The notes beneath the pieces were generated by a model that made no database searches, was not told where the DNA came from, and saw nothing but the letters and a program-made list of their open reading frames with translations. Shown piece after piece: positions 26,930 through 38,147 of a DNA stretch of 64,000 bases. How positions within the stretch are numbered: position 1 is the stretch's first letter; each line of letters begins with the position of its first letter. Both the position numbers and the translations under genes were made by a program. Source of the stretch: Symbiodinium natans (lineage: Eukaryota; Sar; Dinophyceae; Suessiales; Symbiodiniaceae). The DNA lies in NCBI GenBank assembly GCA_905221605.1, contig CAJNDS010000624.1:679001-743000 (forward strand). Reading direction: 5' to 3'.

Positions 26930-27660
26930 AGATAAAACTATAACAACTCCAAAACCAGGAACGCCCCAGGTTACGACGGATCCATCGCCAACAATCGCAG
27001 CAAAAGCGCTTTCAGTGGCTTGGATCTGCTGCACATTCGTGAGCCGGTCTTGCACAGTCCTACTGTTACCACCATCGACACTGCTACCCGAGGTCACGAC
27101 AGATCCATCGTCAAGAATGGCAGCAAAAGCGGCCGAAGAGGCCTGAATTTGCTGCATGTGTGCAAACAGAGCCTGCACAGACGCACTGTCACCACCATAA
27201 TCAGCATCACCCCAAATCACGACAGATCCATCCCGAAGAATGGCCGCGAAGGCGCGCATCGAATGTTGGATGCTCTGCACACTCTGCAGCTGATTCTGCG
27301 CAGCACTGCTATCACCACCACAGGCAGCATCTCCCCCAGTCAGGCAGCGAAAGCGCCATAAGTGGCTTGTATATGCTGCGGTCGCCACCAAAGCCACGAT
27401 TGCCCCAGGTCACGACGGATTCATCACCAAGAATGGCAGCAAAAGCGCTTTCAGTGGATTGCATCTGCTGCACATTCTTCAGCTGATCTTACACGGACGG
27501 CTGTCACCACCGTTGCGAACATGACCCCAAGTCACGACGGATCCATCGCCAAGAATTGCAGCAAAAGCCACGACAGAGGCTTGGATCTGCCGCACATTCT
27601 TCAACCGATCCTGCACAGCACTGCAGTCATCACAACATGTAGCTGCACCCCGGGTCAAAA
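26930..27660 (-). pseudogene. RCC1-like repeat protein fragment, minus strand, frameshifted
   Basis: About five units of roughly 50 residues are visible on the minus strand, each with the pattern V-Q-(D/N)-x-L-x-N-V-Q-x-I-Q-A-x-x-x-A-F-A-A-I-L-x-D-G-S-V-V-T-W-G. This is the RCC1/HERC-like blade motif in a form common in dinoflagellates. The units fall in two frames (26930-27397 and 27479-27660), so the reading is broken at least once. RCC1-type propellers mediate protein-protein contact or guanine exchange; the role of these algal versions is unknown to me. No start or end of a complete gene was found. Confidence 0.7.
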
Positions 27661-28029
27661 CAGATCCCCCGCCACCCACTTGTTGATGGTAAGCGGTGGA
27701 CGCGAAAACAAAACAAAGAACTGGGGGTCCCGGGGACACGCGGAGCTCCAGACATAGCCAAGCAACGAGCAGGGCGCGCCTCATGCAGACGACCGCCCCT
27801 ACCTCGTGCAACGCCACGTGCGAAGACGAAGCCTTCGTGTGCAGTAGCTTCCTGGCGCGCCATCGAGCGCGACCATCCCAGCGCACCTCGGACCAGCGGC
27901 TCAGGCCGCCTGGGTGTCGCGATGGGGGGGCGCTCCTGGCCGTTGCGGCCCAGCACTCGTTTTCGTCCCCTCCTTGCTCGAGCCCCCCCACCCCTATCGG
28001 GCGAGAGCAACGGCAGTGATGCCGTGCCT

Positions 28030-28850
28030 GAGCTGCACGAGGTCCTAGCTGATGCCCGCTGGCGGCGATGAGGCCCGTTCCGCCTACCTTTCGTCCGACT
28101 GTTTTACAGGCGCCCTTCCGAGCATTATTGGTGGGACTCGGCGGGCTCGTGCAGAACTGTGGTCCAAAGGGAGAATGCGAGCAAGGCGATCCTCTCGCCC
28201 CGGCGCTGTACGCTCCCGGCCAAAACGCGGCGTTCGCGCGGCTCAGCCTCGCTTGCGCCCGGAGGACGAAGACGTGTTCGCATTTCTGGACACTTTTCTG
28301 GACGACCGCTACGTGCTTACCACGTTGCGCCGGGCGCGAGAAGCGCGGGATGTCGCCGCAGGTGAGGTGGAAGCCACGTGCGGCGTCGCGTCCAATCATG
28401 GCAAGACTCGCATCTTCGGCTCCTCCAGCGCGCCCCGCCCGAGGTCGCCGAGCTGGGACGCGACGTGTGGCGCGACAAACCACCTAAGGAACGCGGGTTC
28501 ATAGTGCTCGGCGTGCCCATTGGCCCCCCAGCGTTCGTCCAAGCACTGTGCGCATCGCCCCGCTGCAACCACGCACTCCGCACAGTGCCACCCCGATAAG
28601 TCGCCGCATACGCTGCAGCCCATGATGTGGCCATTTGGGCCAGGCGCCAGCGCGGCCCGCCAGGTCGCAGAGCTCTCAGCTAGATTGGGCGGGCTGGGCC
28701 TAGCGAGTGCAACGCGCACTAGCCCTGCGGCGTATTGGGCGGCTTGGGCCGACGGTTTGCCGATCATCCAAGCCCGACGGCCGGGGTTGCGAGCGACTGC
28801 GTCGCCGAACTCGAGGGGCCGGGGGTTGGCCGCAGTCGGGATGGACGCTT
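28030..28850 (+). pseudogene. LINE-type reverse transcriptase fragment, frameshifted
   Basis: Reading three frames in turn gives RT landmarks in the right order: ECEQGDPLAPALYA (28160-28220), VFAFLD...DDRYVLTT (catalytic Asp pair, near 28285-28325), ASNHGKTRIF (28390-28420), then ERGFIVLGVPIGPPAFVQA (28480-28545) and ARLGGLGLASATRTSPAAYWAAWADGLP (28680-28760). These are segments of a non-LTR reverse transcriptase of a type abundant in dinoflagellate genomes. At least two frameshifts make it a dead copy. Confidence 0.75.
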
Positions 28851-28949
28851 CTGGCAGCTGGCTGGATGACGGAACGCTCATGCAGCACACCGCGCTGCAA
28901 AATGGTGCGTCGTTGGTGTTTCATGTAGAGTAAGTACGAGCATGCGCCA

Positions 28950-29310
28950 ATTACCATTCTTTGGCTGCCATTCGTGGAGATGGATCTTTCGTGACCTGGG
29001 GTGATGTTGCTGGTGGCGCTGACCATAGTGCTGTGCAGGACCAGCTTTTGCTGCCATTTGTCCCAGCCAGCATCGGGCTTTGTTCATATCACCGCGCCCT
29101 GTGGACGGGTGTGCACAGAACTGCACATCGGTAGAAAAAGCATCTTTTGTTTTCCCCGTCGCAGCAGTGCTGTGCAGGACCAGCTGAGGAACGTGCAGCA
29201 GATCCAAGCAAGCCTCTTCCGGCGCAAAAGATGCCACGTTTGACCGCAGCGCTGTGCAGGATCAGCTGAAGAAAGCGCAGCAAATCCACACAACTGGCCA
29301 CGCTTTTGCT
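28950..29310 (+). pseudogene. RCC1-like repeat fragment, plus strand
   Basis: GDGSFVTWGDVAGGADHSAVQDQL is encoded near 28970-29045, and further AVQDQL-x-NVQQIQ-like remnants lie near 29165-29210 and 29255-29290. Frames and stops break the series. The orientation is opposite to the RCC1-like block at 26930-27660, with a LINE fragment between them. Confidence 0.65.
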
Positions 29311-29322
29311 GCAATTATCGGT

Positions 29323-29585
29323 GTCCGTCGGGACCTTGTGATCGTAGGCCTGTAAAGGCAATTCGCGACAAACTTGAGGAACGTGCAGCAGATCCGAATC
29401 TCTTTTTTGGCTTCTGCTGACGAACGAATCCCTTTGCACTAGGCAGCATCAGCTGACCAATGCGCAGCGGATGCAAGCGTGTTGAAGGCATGGGACTCAG
29501 CAACAAGGGTTGCAAATAAGGTAGCTATACCTGATAGAACCCTTTTGCGTCATTTTTAAAGGTAGAACACAATTAAGGCATTTTT
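29323..29585 (+). repeat. Left copy of an about 250-bp direct repeat flanking a LINE-like element
   Basis: The sequence from GTGATCGTAGGCCTGTAAAG (29338) to about 29585 matches 31727-31990 with scattered substitutions and a few indels. It contains an RCC1-like remnant (KLRNVQQIR). The two copies bracket the reverse transcriptase sequence at 29600-31640. Confidence 0.85.
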
Positions 29586-29599
29586 ACTCTTCACACCGC

Positions 29600-31640
29600 T
29601 CTCGCGCCATGCTGCTCCACCGTTCGCGGGCGCCCAACGTGTTCCAAAGCCTACCCTCCGGGCCCGCTTCCAAGCCTTCTTTCAGGGAGATTGGTCACCC
29701 CTGCTTGAGGCCGCCGCCCCCGATGACCCCCAACAGCCCGCCCAGAACCCCACACGCGTTGGTCCACGTGAGGAGGCACGTGCCGACCGTGCTGTGCACC
29801 TTGCCCGATTGGGGGAGTTTTCAGCCGCCAGGCAGGTCTTGCTTGCAGAGCCTCTGGCGCCAGGCGAGGCGGGCACACACCAGCAGCTTCGAGACCCAGC
29901 CCACAGACCTGCTGAAACCTATGGCGACCTCGACCCTAACCTGCTGCAATGGGCGCCCGACGCGCCAGTTGAGCTCGACCCCCGTGTCCTGCTCGCAAAC
30001 TTGCGGCGGTCTCGGCGGGGGGCAACCCCTGCTCCCAGCGGCCTCGCCGCCAAATCGCGCGGGTTGGGCTCGACGACCCTGCCACTGCCCAAGCCTTTCA
30101 GAAAGCCGCCTCACAGCTTGCCCGAGCCCAGCTTCCCCCCAGCATAGCGAAAGCCATTGGCATTGGCCGCCTGATGGCCATCCGCAAGCCCAGCGGCGGG
30201 GTGCGCGGGCTTGTGGTCGGTGACTACTTGCGTTGGCTTGTCGCGCGCGCACTCGCTCCGCCTTTGACCGGGCCACGAGCCCCCACCAATTCGCACTCTC
30301 CACCCGTGGGGGGGCTGAGGCCCTCTGGCTGACACCCTCCAAGCCGCGTGTGAGCTCGACCCTGCCCTGACAGTCTTGTCGGTCGATGGCGTTGGTGCGT
30401 ATGATTCCATCAGTCGGCAAGCGATGTTGTCCTCGCTTGCCCGCGTCCCCGACGCCAACCGCATCCTGCCCCCCTTCCCTCCACATTTGTGTGGACGGAT
30501 GATACAGGCACGCCCCACCTCATCACCCAAGCCGAGGGGGGCGAACACCCCTTATGCCGGCTCTTTACTCGCTTGGCGTCGCTCCTGCCCTCGCAGCGGC
30601 CGCCCGGTGAGCATGTGCGCGCCTTCCTCGACGACACCTATGTCACGGGCCAACCCAACAGAGTCGCGCCCCTGCATGCCCGTCTGGAGCACCGCCTCTT
30701 CGCACACGCGCGGATCCGGCTCAATGCCGGCAAAACCCGTGTTTGGAACGCGTGTGGCGCAATGCCCCCTGGATTGCCAGCCGAGCCACACCTCTCCAAC
30801 GTCTGGGTTGGGGCCGGGCCTCCGCAGCGCACATGAGCATGCGCCGGCTGCATACTTCGGCTCCTGGGCCGACTCACTGCCAGCCATTGTTGCTCGTGAG
30901 CCCCCCCTCCGTGCCGGGCCCTGTCCTTGTCCAGCTTACAGGGTGCGGCACAGACCCGCGAGGGTTCCAGCTGCCGCGCTGGGAAGACCTCGCAACAACA
31001 CCCCCGCCTCCGGCTGCCCCAGCCGCGAGGGTGGCAGCGAGCCGCATCCCGGCTAATTGATGACAACCTTGCCACCCGTCTCAATGCAACGCTTGACCTG
31101 GCCTCGCAGGGGTCCCAAGCATCCTGACGGCGGCGCCCGGCGCCCGAGCTCCGTCTGACCTTTGCAGCCTTCCGAATCATTTTGCTTCGGCGCCTGCGTC
31201 TCCCCCTCCCCCTCGACTCCGCCACTTGTCGTTGCCGGCGACGGCTCGATGTTTACGGGGACCATCGCGCTGCATGCCCCCGGTCAGGCCATTTGCGTGC
31301 ACGGGGCGCACCTCTTGAACGGGCTGCCGCTCGAGTCTGTCCGAGGCGGGTGCAACCGTCGCCACCAATGTCCTGCTCCGCGACCTCAGTGTCCAAGTCG
31401 CACGCCAGGACGAAAGGCGCATCGAGGTCATTGCCAATGGCCTGCCTGCGTGGGGCGGCGTCCAGCTCGCAGTTGACACTACCCTGGTCTCGCCTCTGGA
31501 CTCGTCGGGCCAGCCACATCGCCACCAAAGACGCCGGATCTCAGCGAGGTCCTTGCCGACGAGCGCTGGGAGGTCGCCCCTCCCCTCGCCAGCCGCTGCC
31601 GCTGACGGCATGATGATGGTCCCCGCTCGCCCGCCGGGCC
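29600..31640 (+). pseudogene. Non-LTR retrotransposon ORF2-like, nearly full length but frameshifted
   Basis: In order and across several frames: HLARLGEFSAARQVLL (29795), ELDPRVLLANLRRSRRGA (29975-30025), IGIGRLMAIRKPSGGVRGLVVGDYLR (30150-30235), VLSVDGVGAYDSISRQAMLSSL (RT motif A Asp, 30370-30440), TGTPHLITQAEGGE (30505-30545), VRAFLDDTYVTG (motif C Asp pair, 30620-30650), LNAGKTRVWN (30720-30750), AAYFGSWADSLPAI (30850-30890), then the terminal Cys/His motif CRCRRRLDVYGDHRAACP and a conserved block RRIEVIANGLPAWGGVQLAVDTTLVSPLD (31410-31500) that may be a nuclease domain. The order is that of one reverse transcriptase polyprotein. Multiple frameshifts show it is inactive. Confidence 0.8.
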
Positions 31641-31691
31641 CACTGGAGACACATGCTGCGTTGAAAAAGGTGCGTTGCCAAAAAAAAAAAA

Positions 31692-31990
31692 GTCCATCGG
31701 GACCTGGGGCAGTCCTTGCAATGATGGTGATCGTAGGCCTGTAAAGGCAATTTGCGACAAACTTAAGGAACGTGCAGCAGATCCGAATCTCTTATTTGGC
31801 GTCTGCTGACGAACGAATCCCTTGGCACTGGGCAGCATTAGCTGACCAATGCGCAGCGGATGCAAGCGTGTTGAAGGCATGGGACTCAGCAACAAGGGTT
31901 GCAAATAAGGTAGCTTTTCCTGATAGAACCCTTATGCGTCACTTGTAAAGGAACCTGCTCTATTCGTTAGAACACAGTCAAAGCATTACT
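31692..31990 (+). repeat. Right copy of the direct repeat flanking the LINE-like element
   Basis: This matches 29323-29585. An A11 run lies just before it at 31680-31691, which could be the 3' tail of the retrotransposon. Confidence 0.85.
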
Positions 31991-32114
31991 ACTTATAAAC
32001 TGACGAAGTCCAATGAGCCAATGAACTTCCAAGGAGAGACTCAGAGCAGATCTGCTTTTGTCACCGGACTGTTTGGTGGCACTTCTGAAAGTTTCCTGAG
32101 GTCCCAGGCTTTAG

Positions 32115-32256
32115 GTGTATGTACTTGTACAGGGGTGTTTGCTGCATGCACGCAACGGCATAGCATGTACGCCTGCGAGTCTGCCCGCCCGCAGTCTTGG
32201 CTCGCAGGTCGGTAATGCTCTTCGGTGCTGTCCGTTACGTGCAAGCAAAAACTTTA
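32115..32256 (+). repeat. Split direct repeat A1, left end of the YR element
   Basis: These 142 bp are identical to 42965-43106. The element's left end is placed at GTGTATGTACTTGTACAGGG. Identity stops at CTTTA, after which the two copies diverge. Confidence 0.92.
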
Positions 32257-32785
32257 GCTTACTTGGTAGGACTGCACTCTGCATACCGCCCCGCGCCATG
32301 GCTTGATCGGCTGTCTTTGGGTCTCCCATTACAGCTTTGCGAGTTCGGGTCCGGTATCGCCGCCCGCTACTCAAGGACTCTCACCGCTGTGCTGAGTTGT
32401 TCCTTCTGCCGCTGCAGTTGGAACCGTGCCGCCTGCCGCTGCAGGTGCGAGCACCGCACCTCTGGATCGCTTCCAGTCTGGTGCCGCACTCAGTTTGTAC
32501 CGCGTACATTCTGCTGTGCTATGGAGCCTGCAATCCGCTGATTCAGGCCTCCCGCTGCTGCTGGGTCCTTACCCTCAGTGGCCTGGCGCTCGGACGTTCA
32601 GTTGTTCCGCTGCGCCCAGCTCCTCTGTACCGCCTGCCTGCTGTCCGCTGACTCAGGCCAGGTCCTTCCGAGCACCGCTCGACGTTTGGTACCCTGAGGA
32701 CGCCGTACATACCACATGCACACACACATATCTGCTTTACGTTTGTTGTCATGTCAGGTTTGGTTGAGCTTTGTTTCTTTCAGTC
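32257..32785 (+). other. Leader of the YR element, no coding call
   Basis: About 530 bp separate repeat A1 and the first ATG of the first gene. Overlapping short frames carry no recognisable motif. This is the expected place for promoter and untranslated leader. Confidence 0.5.
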
Positions 32786-34113
32786 ATGTCTGCTCCGCAT
32801 ACTTTCCGCCGCCCTGCTGCAGCTTTCTTGATGATCACGAGCTTCAGCTTCTTGCTTGACTTGCCAGCCCGAGTTCTAGCCATGTCGCACCGTGTGCAGA
32901 CTCCGACTCCGGCCCAGGCTGCTGCTGCTGCAGTTGCGGCTGCGTCTGCCACGTCCGACCCCGCTGCAACCGCCTCTGCAACAACCGCGGCCGCCCCGGC
33001 AGACGGTGACACTGCCGCCGACATCCGTGCCAGGGACTCCGCCCGTCAGGCCGAGCTGCTTCACTGCTGGCACTCCATCTGCGAACATACCCCTGAGGAT
33101 GCTGCCCGCGCTCTTGGTTCCCTTCCGCTGCAGAGTGTGCTCTTCGTCGAGGAGGTTGCCCACGATGTTGTCATGGACCGCCTCTACAACCTCCCGCAGA
33201 ACTTGCTGGACCAGCTCCAAGGCTCCACCCGCCCACCGACCCGCAGTTTCCGTGGTACCCGCTGGGCAGATGAGGTTTCCGAGGAAGGCGCTGCCCCGCA
33301 CATTCCGCCAATGCCCGCAAGCACTGAGCAGCCTCCACCGACGCCCGCTCCAGCCATCAACCCAGCCGAGCTCATGCGTGAGCGCCAGTGGCACCACTCC
33401 ACGGCCCAGGGCGCGCACTCTGAGCCGTTGCCGCCTGAGCTGTGGATGGGTCTGCCCGGCCCGCCGAGCCTGCGCACGCTCCTGTCCCGGAGCCCTCCGC
33501 CCAGCCAGCCGAGCCCGTCCGTGCCCCAGCAGCCGAGCCGTCTGACACCTTCTCTGCCCGCCCGCAGCGTCATCGGGTCGAGCCCAAGCCAATCCGCCAC
33601 GAGCACCTGCATTTCGACCCGGCCGCTGGGCACCGTGCCGCCCCCGCCGATACCGCCAGCCAGTCCAGCCGCACCGACCGCTCCCGCCTGCCGGTCGTGT
33701 GTCCCACAGCCGCCTCCGACCCCCGCCCGGACGAGTTGCTCAACTTCGAGATGGGCTACTCCGAGTCCCCACAGTCCGGCCCATGGAGCACCGCCGAAGG
33801 CTGGGATTTCCAGATAGCTCTGCCCGCAGCCCCCGCCACCGTCGTCCGCCCAGCTTGGTGGCCCTATGCCGACCTCTTCTGCATCCACGCCGATGAGATT
33901 CCGCGCTGGCTGCAGTCCCGCTTGCAGCCGCCCGCTGATGCCGTGGCCCACCTGAAGCTCCGCGGGTACTGCACCCACATCTGCCCGATGGTCAATGACC
34001 CTGACCGCAGTCCGCTGTGTACAGGCCTCTGCTTCCGCCCGGTTATGTTCGGCGAACGTTCCGGGCACAAGGAGCACCAGTGCTCCGCGTCTCACCGCCT
34101 GCTCACAATGTGA
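32786..34113 (+). CDS. Gag-like protein 1 with Cys-rich C-terminus, one apparent frameshift
   Basis: The first frame (ATG 32786, or 32882 after an Ala/Val-rich stretch) runs to about 33450. The plausible continuation is in the frame 33442-34113, where Pro/Ala/Glu repeats (EPSAQPAEPVRAPAAEP) lead into a compact C-terminus. The first part has an Ala-rich start, then a folded-looking block (LLHCWHSICEHTPEDAARALGSLP...LLDQLQ). The end has GYCTHICP, then LCTGLCF and HKEHQC, a probable zinc-binding module. A paralogous Cys module ends the gene at 37308-37853. I infer a structural or nucleic-acid-binding role. The frameshift near 33440-33460 may be mutation, error or recoding. Confidence 0.6.
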
Positions 34114-34433
34114 GGGCAAGGTCTCCGCCCGAGCTCCGCCATTGCTCTGCGGTCATAGACCTTCCGCTCTCCGCATTTCCGCTGCCTCCGTCCTTTCTTT
34201 TTTGAAAAGCCTGGTTCGTGCGGCCAACACTGGGTTCTTAAGAATAGCCCTTAGGTAGCCTTGGTCCGTTGGCCCTCGTTCCGCTGGCTCCGCTCAGTCC
34301 CCCGAGTTGCTCCCGCCTTGCAGCAAAAAGATGCCTGCTCGAGACTGCTAGCGTTTTGCCTCTGCGACTGCATGTTGCTTTCTGGGGTTGCATTTTCTGT
34401 TCAGGGTTGCTCCGCCAGGACTCCACGACAACG

Positions 34434-37137
34434 ATGCCGCAGTGCCCTCAGGAGGATGCTCCGCTTGGTCCTCCGCCCGCTGCTTCTGCCGAAATCCCAG
34501 CTCTGCTGGATGAGCCTGTTGGCGATCCTGCAACTTCCGTGCATACCCCTTCCAGTTCCCTAGCACAGCCGGAGGACACTGGCCTGCCGTCTCTTGCAGC
34601 TCCCGTTGGTGCCCCTAACCCAGTGCACCCACCTTCGGGACTTCTGATTCATCCGCCCATTGCCACTGCAGACGTGACTCCCTCGCCTCTTGTGGTGGAC
34701 TGTGCCTCGCAGCCCCTTACTTCAGATGACGAGGCCTTGCCTCCCAATCCAGTCACTCCCCCCCCTCCTGTTGAAATGCATACTTCTCCTACGTCCGTTG
34801 GTGCTCCCCCGCCCCCCGTGCACCCACCTTCGGACACTTCCGCATGCTCTGGGTCTGCTTGCGGTCTCCCTTGTCCCCAGGAGGAGTTGGATGTCGAGGC
34901 CACTTTGCCACCCACATTGCCCCCTCCCCAAGTCCTGGACGAGCAGTGTTCGGTGGATTCTCCTTCGTCTCTTTCTGCTCCAGTGACACCTACGCCAGTG
35001 CATCATTCAGCTACAATCTTTTCTGGCTCTCCAGGCTCTTTCTCGATGGTCACCCCGCATGCACACAATGGCTCCACGCTGCAGCCGAGACCATCACCTA
35101 CACCAAGGTGGGTCAATGGCCGTCTCAATCCTGCACGCCGCCTGCCCTCCGCCTCATTGGGGACGGCTCCGCTTAATAACTCCACCCCCTTAATCCCTTG
35201 CCCCCCTAAGTCCCATTTTGTGCCCTACAAACCATCCATCATGCCACCTTTGCCTGCTCCCAAACTGCGACCTAAGCATTCCATGCATGCATTCCGTGCC
35301 CCTGCCAGCCTGCAAGCTGACGTCTCCGGTCAACCTGTGTCAGCCCCGTCCTACATGCGAGCAATTGCCTTTCAGTCATTCACTTTGCCTTCGGCGGCAA
35401 AGCCAGCCGACCGTCTGTCAATGTACGCTGCTATGGAGGCAGCCCGTGATCGCCTGGCTTCACGCTGGGTTCTTGCAATCGTCAGTCTCGGTTCAGCATC
35501 CGCCCTCTTTGTGGAGGCCTCTGCATCTTCAGACCGTGACTTCTTTATCGCCCGTGTCGTGCTTGTGAATGCCCCTTCCACTCTGCAGCGCTACCTAGAT
35601 ATGTGGTCTGCTTGGTGTGACTACTGCAATATTCGAGCCTCGCCGTGCTCAGACCCTCTGCCTGGCGTCCTGTCAGACTGGTTCCGTGGCTACCATGCCG
35701 TTTAAAAGCCTGTCGTGGTTTTGCAAGAAAGCTGGCCTGCCCTTGCTTAAGATACAGCTTCAGGGTCCGATCCCGCGTGCCTTCCTGGTGCCTTCCGCCC
35801 CGCTTGAGCGTCGTGAGAGTTTGCCCTTCTCACTGAGCTTTGTGGTGTGGCTCGAGGAGCGTGTGCTGGATGTCTCAACGCCCTGCTGCGAGATTTTTAT
35901 GTTGGGCGTCCTTCTTTGCGCAATCTGGGGCTCCTTGCGCTGGGGCGATTTGCTTTGGGTTCCCCCCGCCCGTCTGCATCTCCAGCCAGAGTCCTGCGCG
36001 TTGATCGGCATCTGCCTTCGCACTAAAACCACCAAATCCGGCATGCCTTGGGGAATCTATATGCCTGGCTTGCTGGGTTCCGCCGCCGTGACCTGGCCTG
36101 CCCGCTGGCTTTCTGTTGTAAAGCAAGTGCTGGCGGACACTCACGCCTTGTGCCCTGATCGATGCATCGATTTTTTGCCTGCCGTGCTTTCTGATGATCG
36201 CATCCGTCCGGTCATCGTCAAGCCCTTGTCTCGCGATCAAGCAGTCCCGTGGATCCGAGGCCTACTGTGCCACCAGTGGCGCTTGCATTCCGCTGAACCC
36301 GTGCCCACAGCATTCAACTTGGTGGCCGCTCACAGTGCCAAGACCACTGTATTATCTTGGGCACGCCAGTTAGATCTACCTTCGGAACCACGCCGCATTC
36401 AGGGCCATCACCGCCTCTCGGGCTCGGACAAATCCGTTGCTCTCTATAGCCGAGATGACATCGGCCCGATGCTGTCCTGCCAGCGCACCATCGTGTCCTG
36501 CATCAGATCCGGCTTCCGCCCCTTGCAACCTACGGCCCGTGGGGCTACAACGCCCTTGCCGGGCTTCCCGGTTCAATTGGCGCATACAACCGTCCTCCCG
36601 CGTGTCCGCTGGAGAAACGGCCCTACGCCAGATCTACCGGTCTCAGATCCGGATCATCCAGCAGAAAGTGTCGCTCCCACAGCGCCTCCTTCCCACCAAG
36701 TTGCCCTGCCCACGCCACAGGATGAACCTCCCTTGGTGTCCGAAGTGGTGCCGCAGTTCGACCGCCTGCCCAGCCCTGCCGTGTCTAGCTGTTCTTCGGA
36801 AGACGACCGCGGCTCCGTGTGCTCCGAGCCTGCCTCTGATCCGGAAGCCGTAGAGGTTGAAGAAGCGGCGTTGAACCTTCCGCCCTCTCCTCTTCAAGCA
36901 CCCCCGCCCCTGCTCTTCAATCACCGCTCCAACGTGGTACATGCAGGCGCCACGTGCGAACCACATGCACCGCGCTCCGTTTTCTTCTCGTACGAGTTGA
37001 AATGGTTGCGGCCCGCTTGTGGCGCCAGCACGGACAACATCGGTGCGCGCAGTCTCTGTCGTTCTGCGCCGTCTTGCTCGACCATGTGCCTGCGCGCCGC
37101 TTGTGCCGCCGTCTTTGACTCCTGGGATAAGCCGTAG
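34434..37137 (+). CDS. Tyrosine recombinase with long Pro-rich N-terminus, +1 frameshift at 35700-35706
   Basis: ATG 34434 opens a Pro/Ser-rich region of about 300 codons that leads into a folded part (RLSMYAAMEAARDRL...FRGYHAV) and stops at 35705. The continuation is in the +1 frame (35617-37137), joining at GTT-TAA-A. In that frame's numbering the recombinase residues are Arg108 in SLRWGDLLW, a Lys in TKTTKSG (137-142), His239 in AAHSAKTTVLSWAR, the GHH box at 263-265 and the nucleophile Tyr277 in ALYSRDDI (codon at 36445). The core-binding part precedes Arg108. The enzyme integrates the circular cDNA. A further Ser/Pro/Glu-rich tail ends in a Cys-rich stretch. The join may be programmed or a mutation. 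Confidence 0.82.
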
Positions 37138-37307
37138 TGACTTCACGTTGCCAAAAAAACGCGTGCCCCGTGTTTGCATTGATGTGTGTCAGCATTGCAT
37201 GCCCTGTCTCCTTGCGATCGCCCCCCCCCCCCCAAATGTTTCCTGTGCCAGGTCCTGCTCGAGCTCCTTCGACTCGCTCCTCTTCTTGGTCGCAGTTTTG
37301 CCTAGCC

Positions 37308-37853
37308 ATGGAGGCGGCCAACTCCGATATGCGTGATGCCAGGGAAGTTTTCTCCGTGCGGACTGCCCGCCAGCGTGTGCTCGTTGCAGAGGACGTCCCC
37401 GCTGCTTCTGCTCGCCCTGTTTTGCAACCCACAGCCGCTAACCCTGCTCCGACTGTTGCGCCTGCTGCCTCAGCTAGCCGTCCGCCGGACGCCGCCTTCC
37501 TGGAATGTCCCGCCCCGCACTGGTCAGATGAACGCTTGCGTGCCTGGCTTGCACAGATGGACCCGCTTGTGTTGGCGCGTGTTCGTGCCTTGCTCCGCCC
37601 GCGCGAACTAGAACGCCAGGAACTCATTTTGGGTTACTGCGAGCAGCTCTGCCCCAATCTTTGTGGCAACGTCTGTGGCCGCCCCATGCTCAATCGTCCG
37701 CGCCCACATCAAGACCACTTCTGCCGCGGCTGTCATGCCCAGCGCCGCCTACAACTGCACCCTGTTCAGCTGCCACCTTCCTTCATGCCGCTGCCACGAG
37801 ATGCCCCTCCGCGTGATCAAGTTCCCGAGCCATCCCCCGAGCCGCAGTCCTGA
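37308..37853 (+). CDS. Gag-like Cys-rich protein 2, 181 aa
   Basis: It starts at ATG 37308 (MEAANSDMRDAREVF) and ends at 37853. A Pro/Ala-rich linker leads to a helical block (WSDERLRAWLAQMDPLVLARVRALL), then GYCEQLCPNLCGNVCGRPM...HQDHFCRGCH, a probable zinc module. The spacing resembles the C-terminus of the first gene (GYCTHICP...CTGLCF...HKEHQC), so the two look paralogous. A poly-C tract lies upstream at about 37208-37222. Its role in the element is unknown; packaging or chaperone activity is possible. Confidence 0.65.
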   Translation: MEAANSDMRDAREVFSVRTARQRVLVAEDVPAASARPVLQPTAANPAPTVAPAASASRPPDAAFLECPAPHWSDERLRAWLAQMDPLVLARVRALLRPRELERQELILGYCEQLCPNLCGNVCGRPMLNRPRPHQDHFCRGCHAQRRLQLHPVQLPPSFMPLPRDAPPRDQVPEPSPEPQS

Positions 37854-38147
37854 TGTTGTGTTTTTGTCTATCACACCTGTATAGCATTTGTGCTAAGACA
37901 CACACGTCTCACCGTCCGCTGCCTCGCTGGCTCGGACTGGGGCGTATCCTCTCGCACCCTGATGCACAGAGCAAAAGTCTGTGCCTCACGGTTGCGTTGC
38001 AGCTCAGCCGCGCTGTCTGCTTGGATACGCATAACACATGGTCTCGTGCATGTTCACATGGTCCTGTTTGATCCGCAGCCTTTTTCTTGTTGGTGCTTTG
38101 TAGCTGCCCCTCCCTACCCACCTTCTGCCCCAACGTGTTCAGGTGCC

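Noticed and set aside
32876-33592. Long minus-strand frames opposite the YR element genes (for example 32876-33592 and 33184-34119)
   Set aside because: They are antisense shadows in GC-rich, Pro/Ala-coding sequence; all recognisable domains of the element are on the plus strand.
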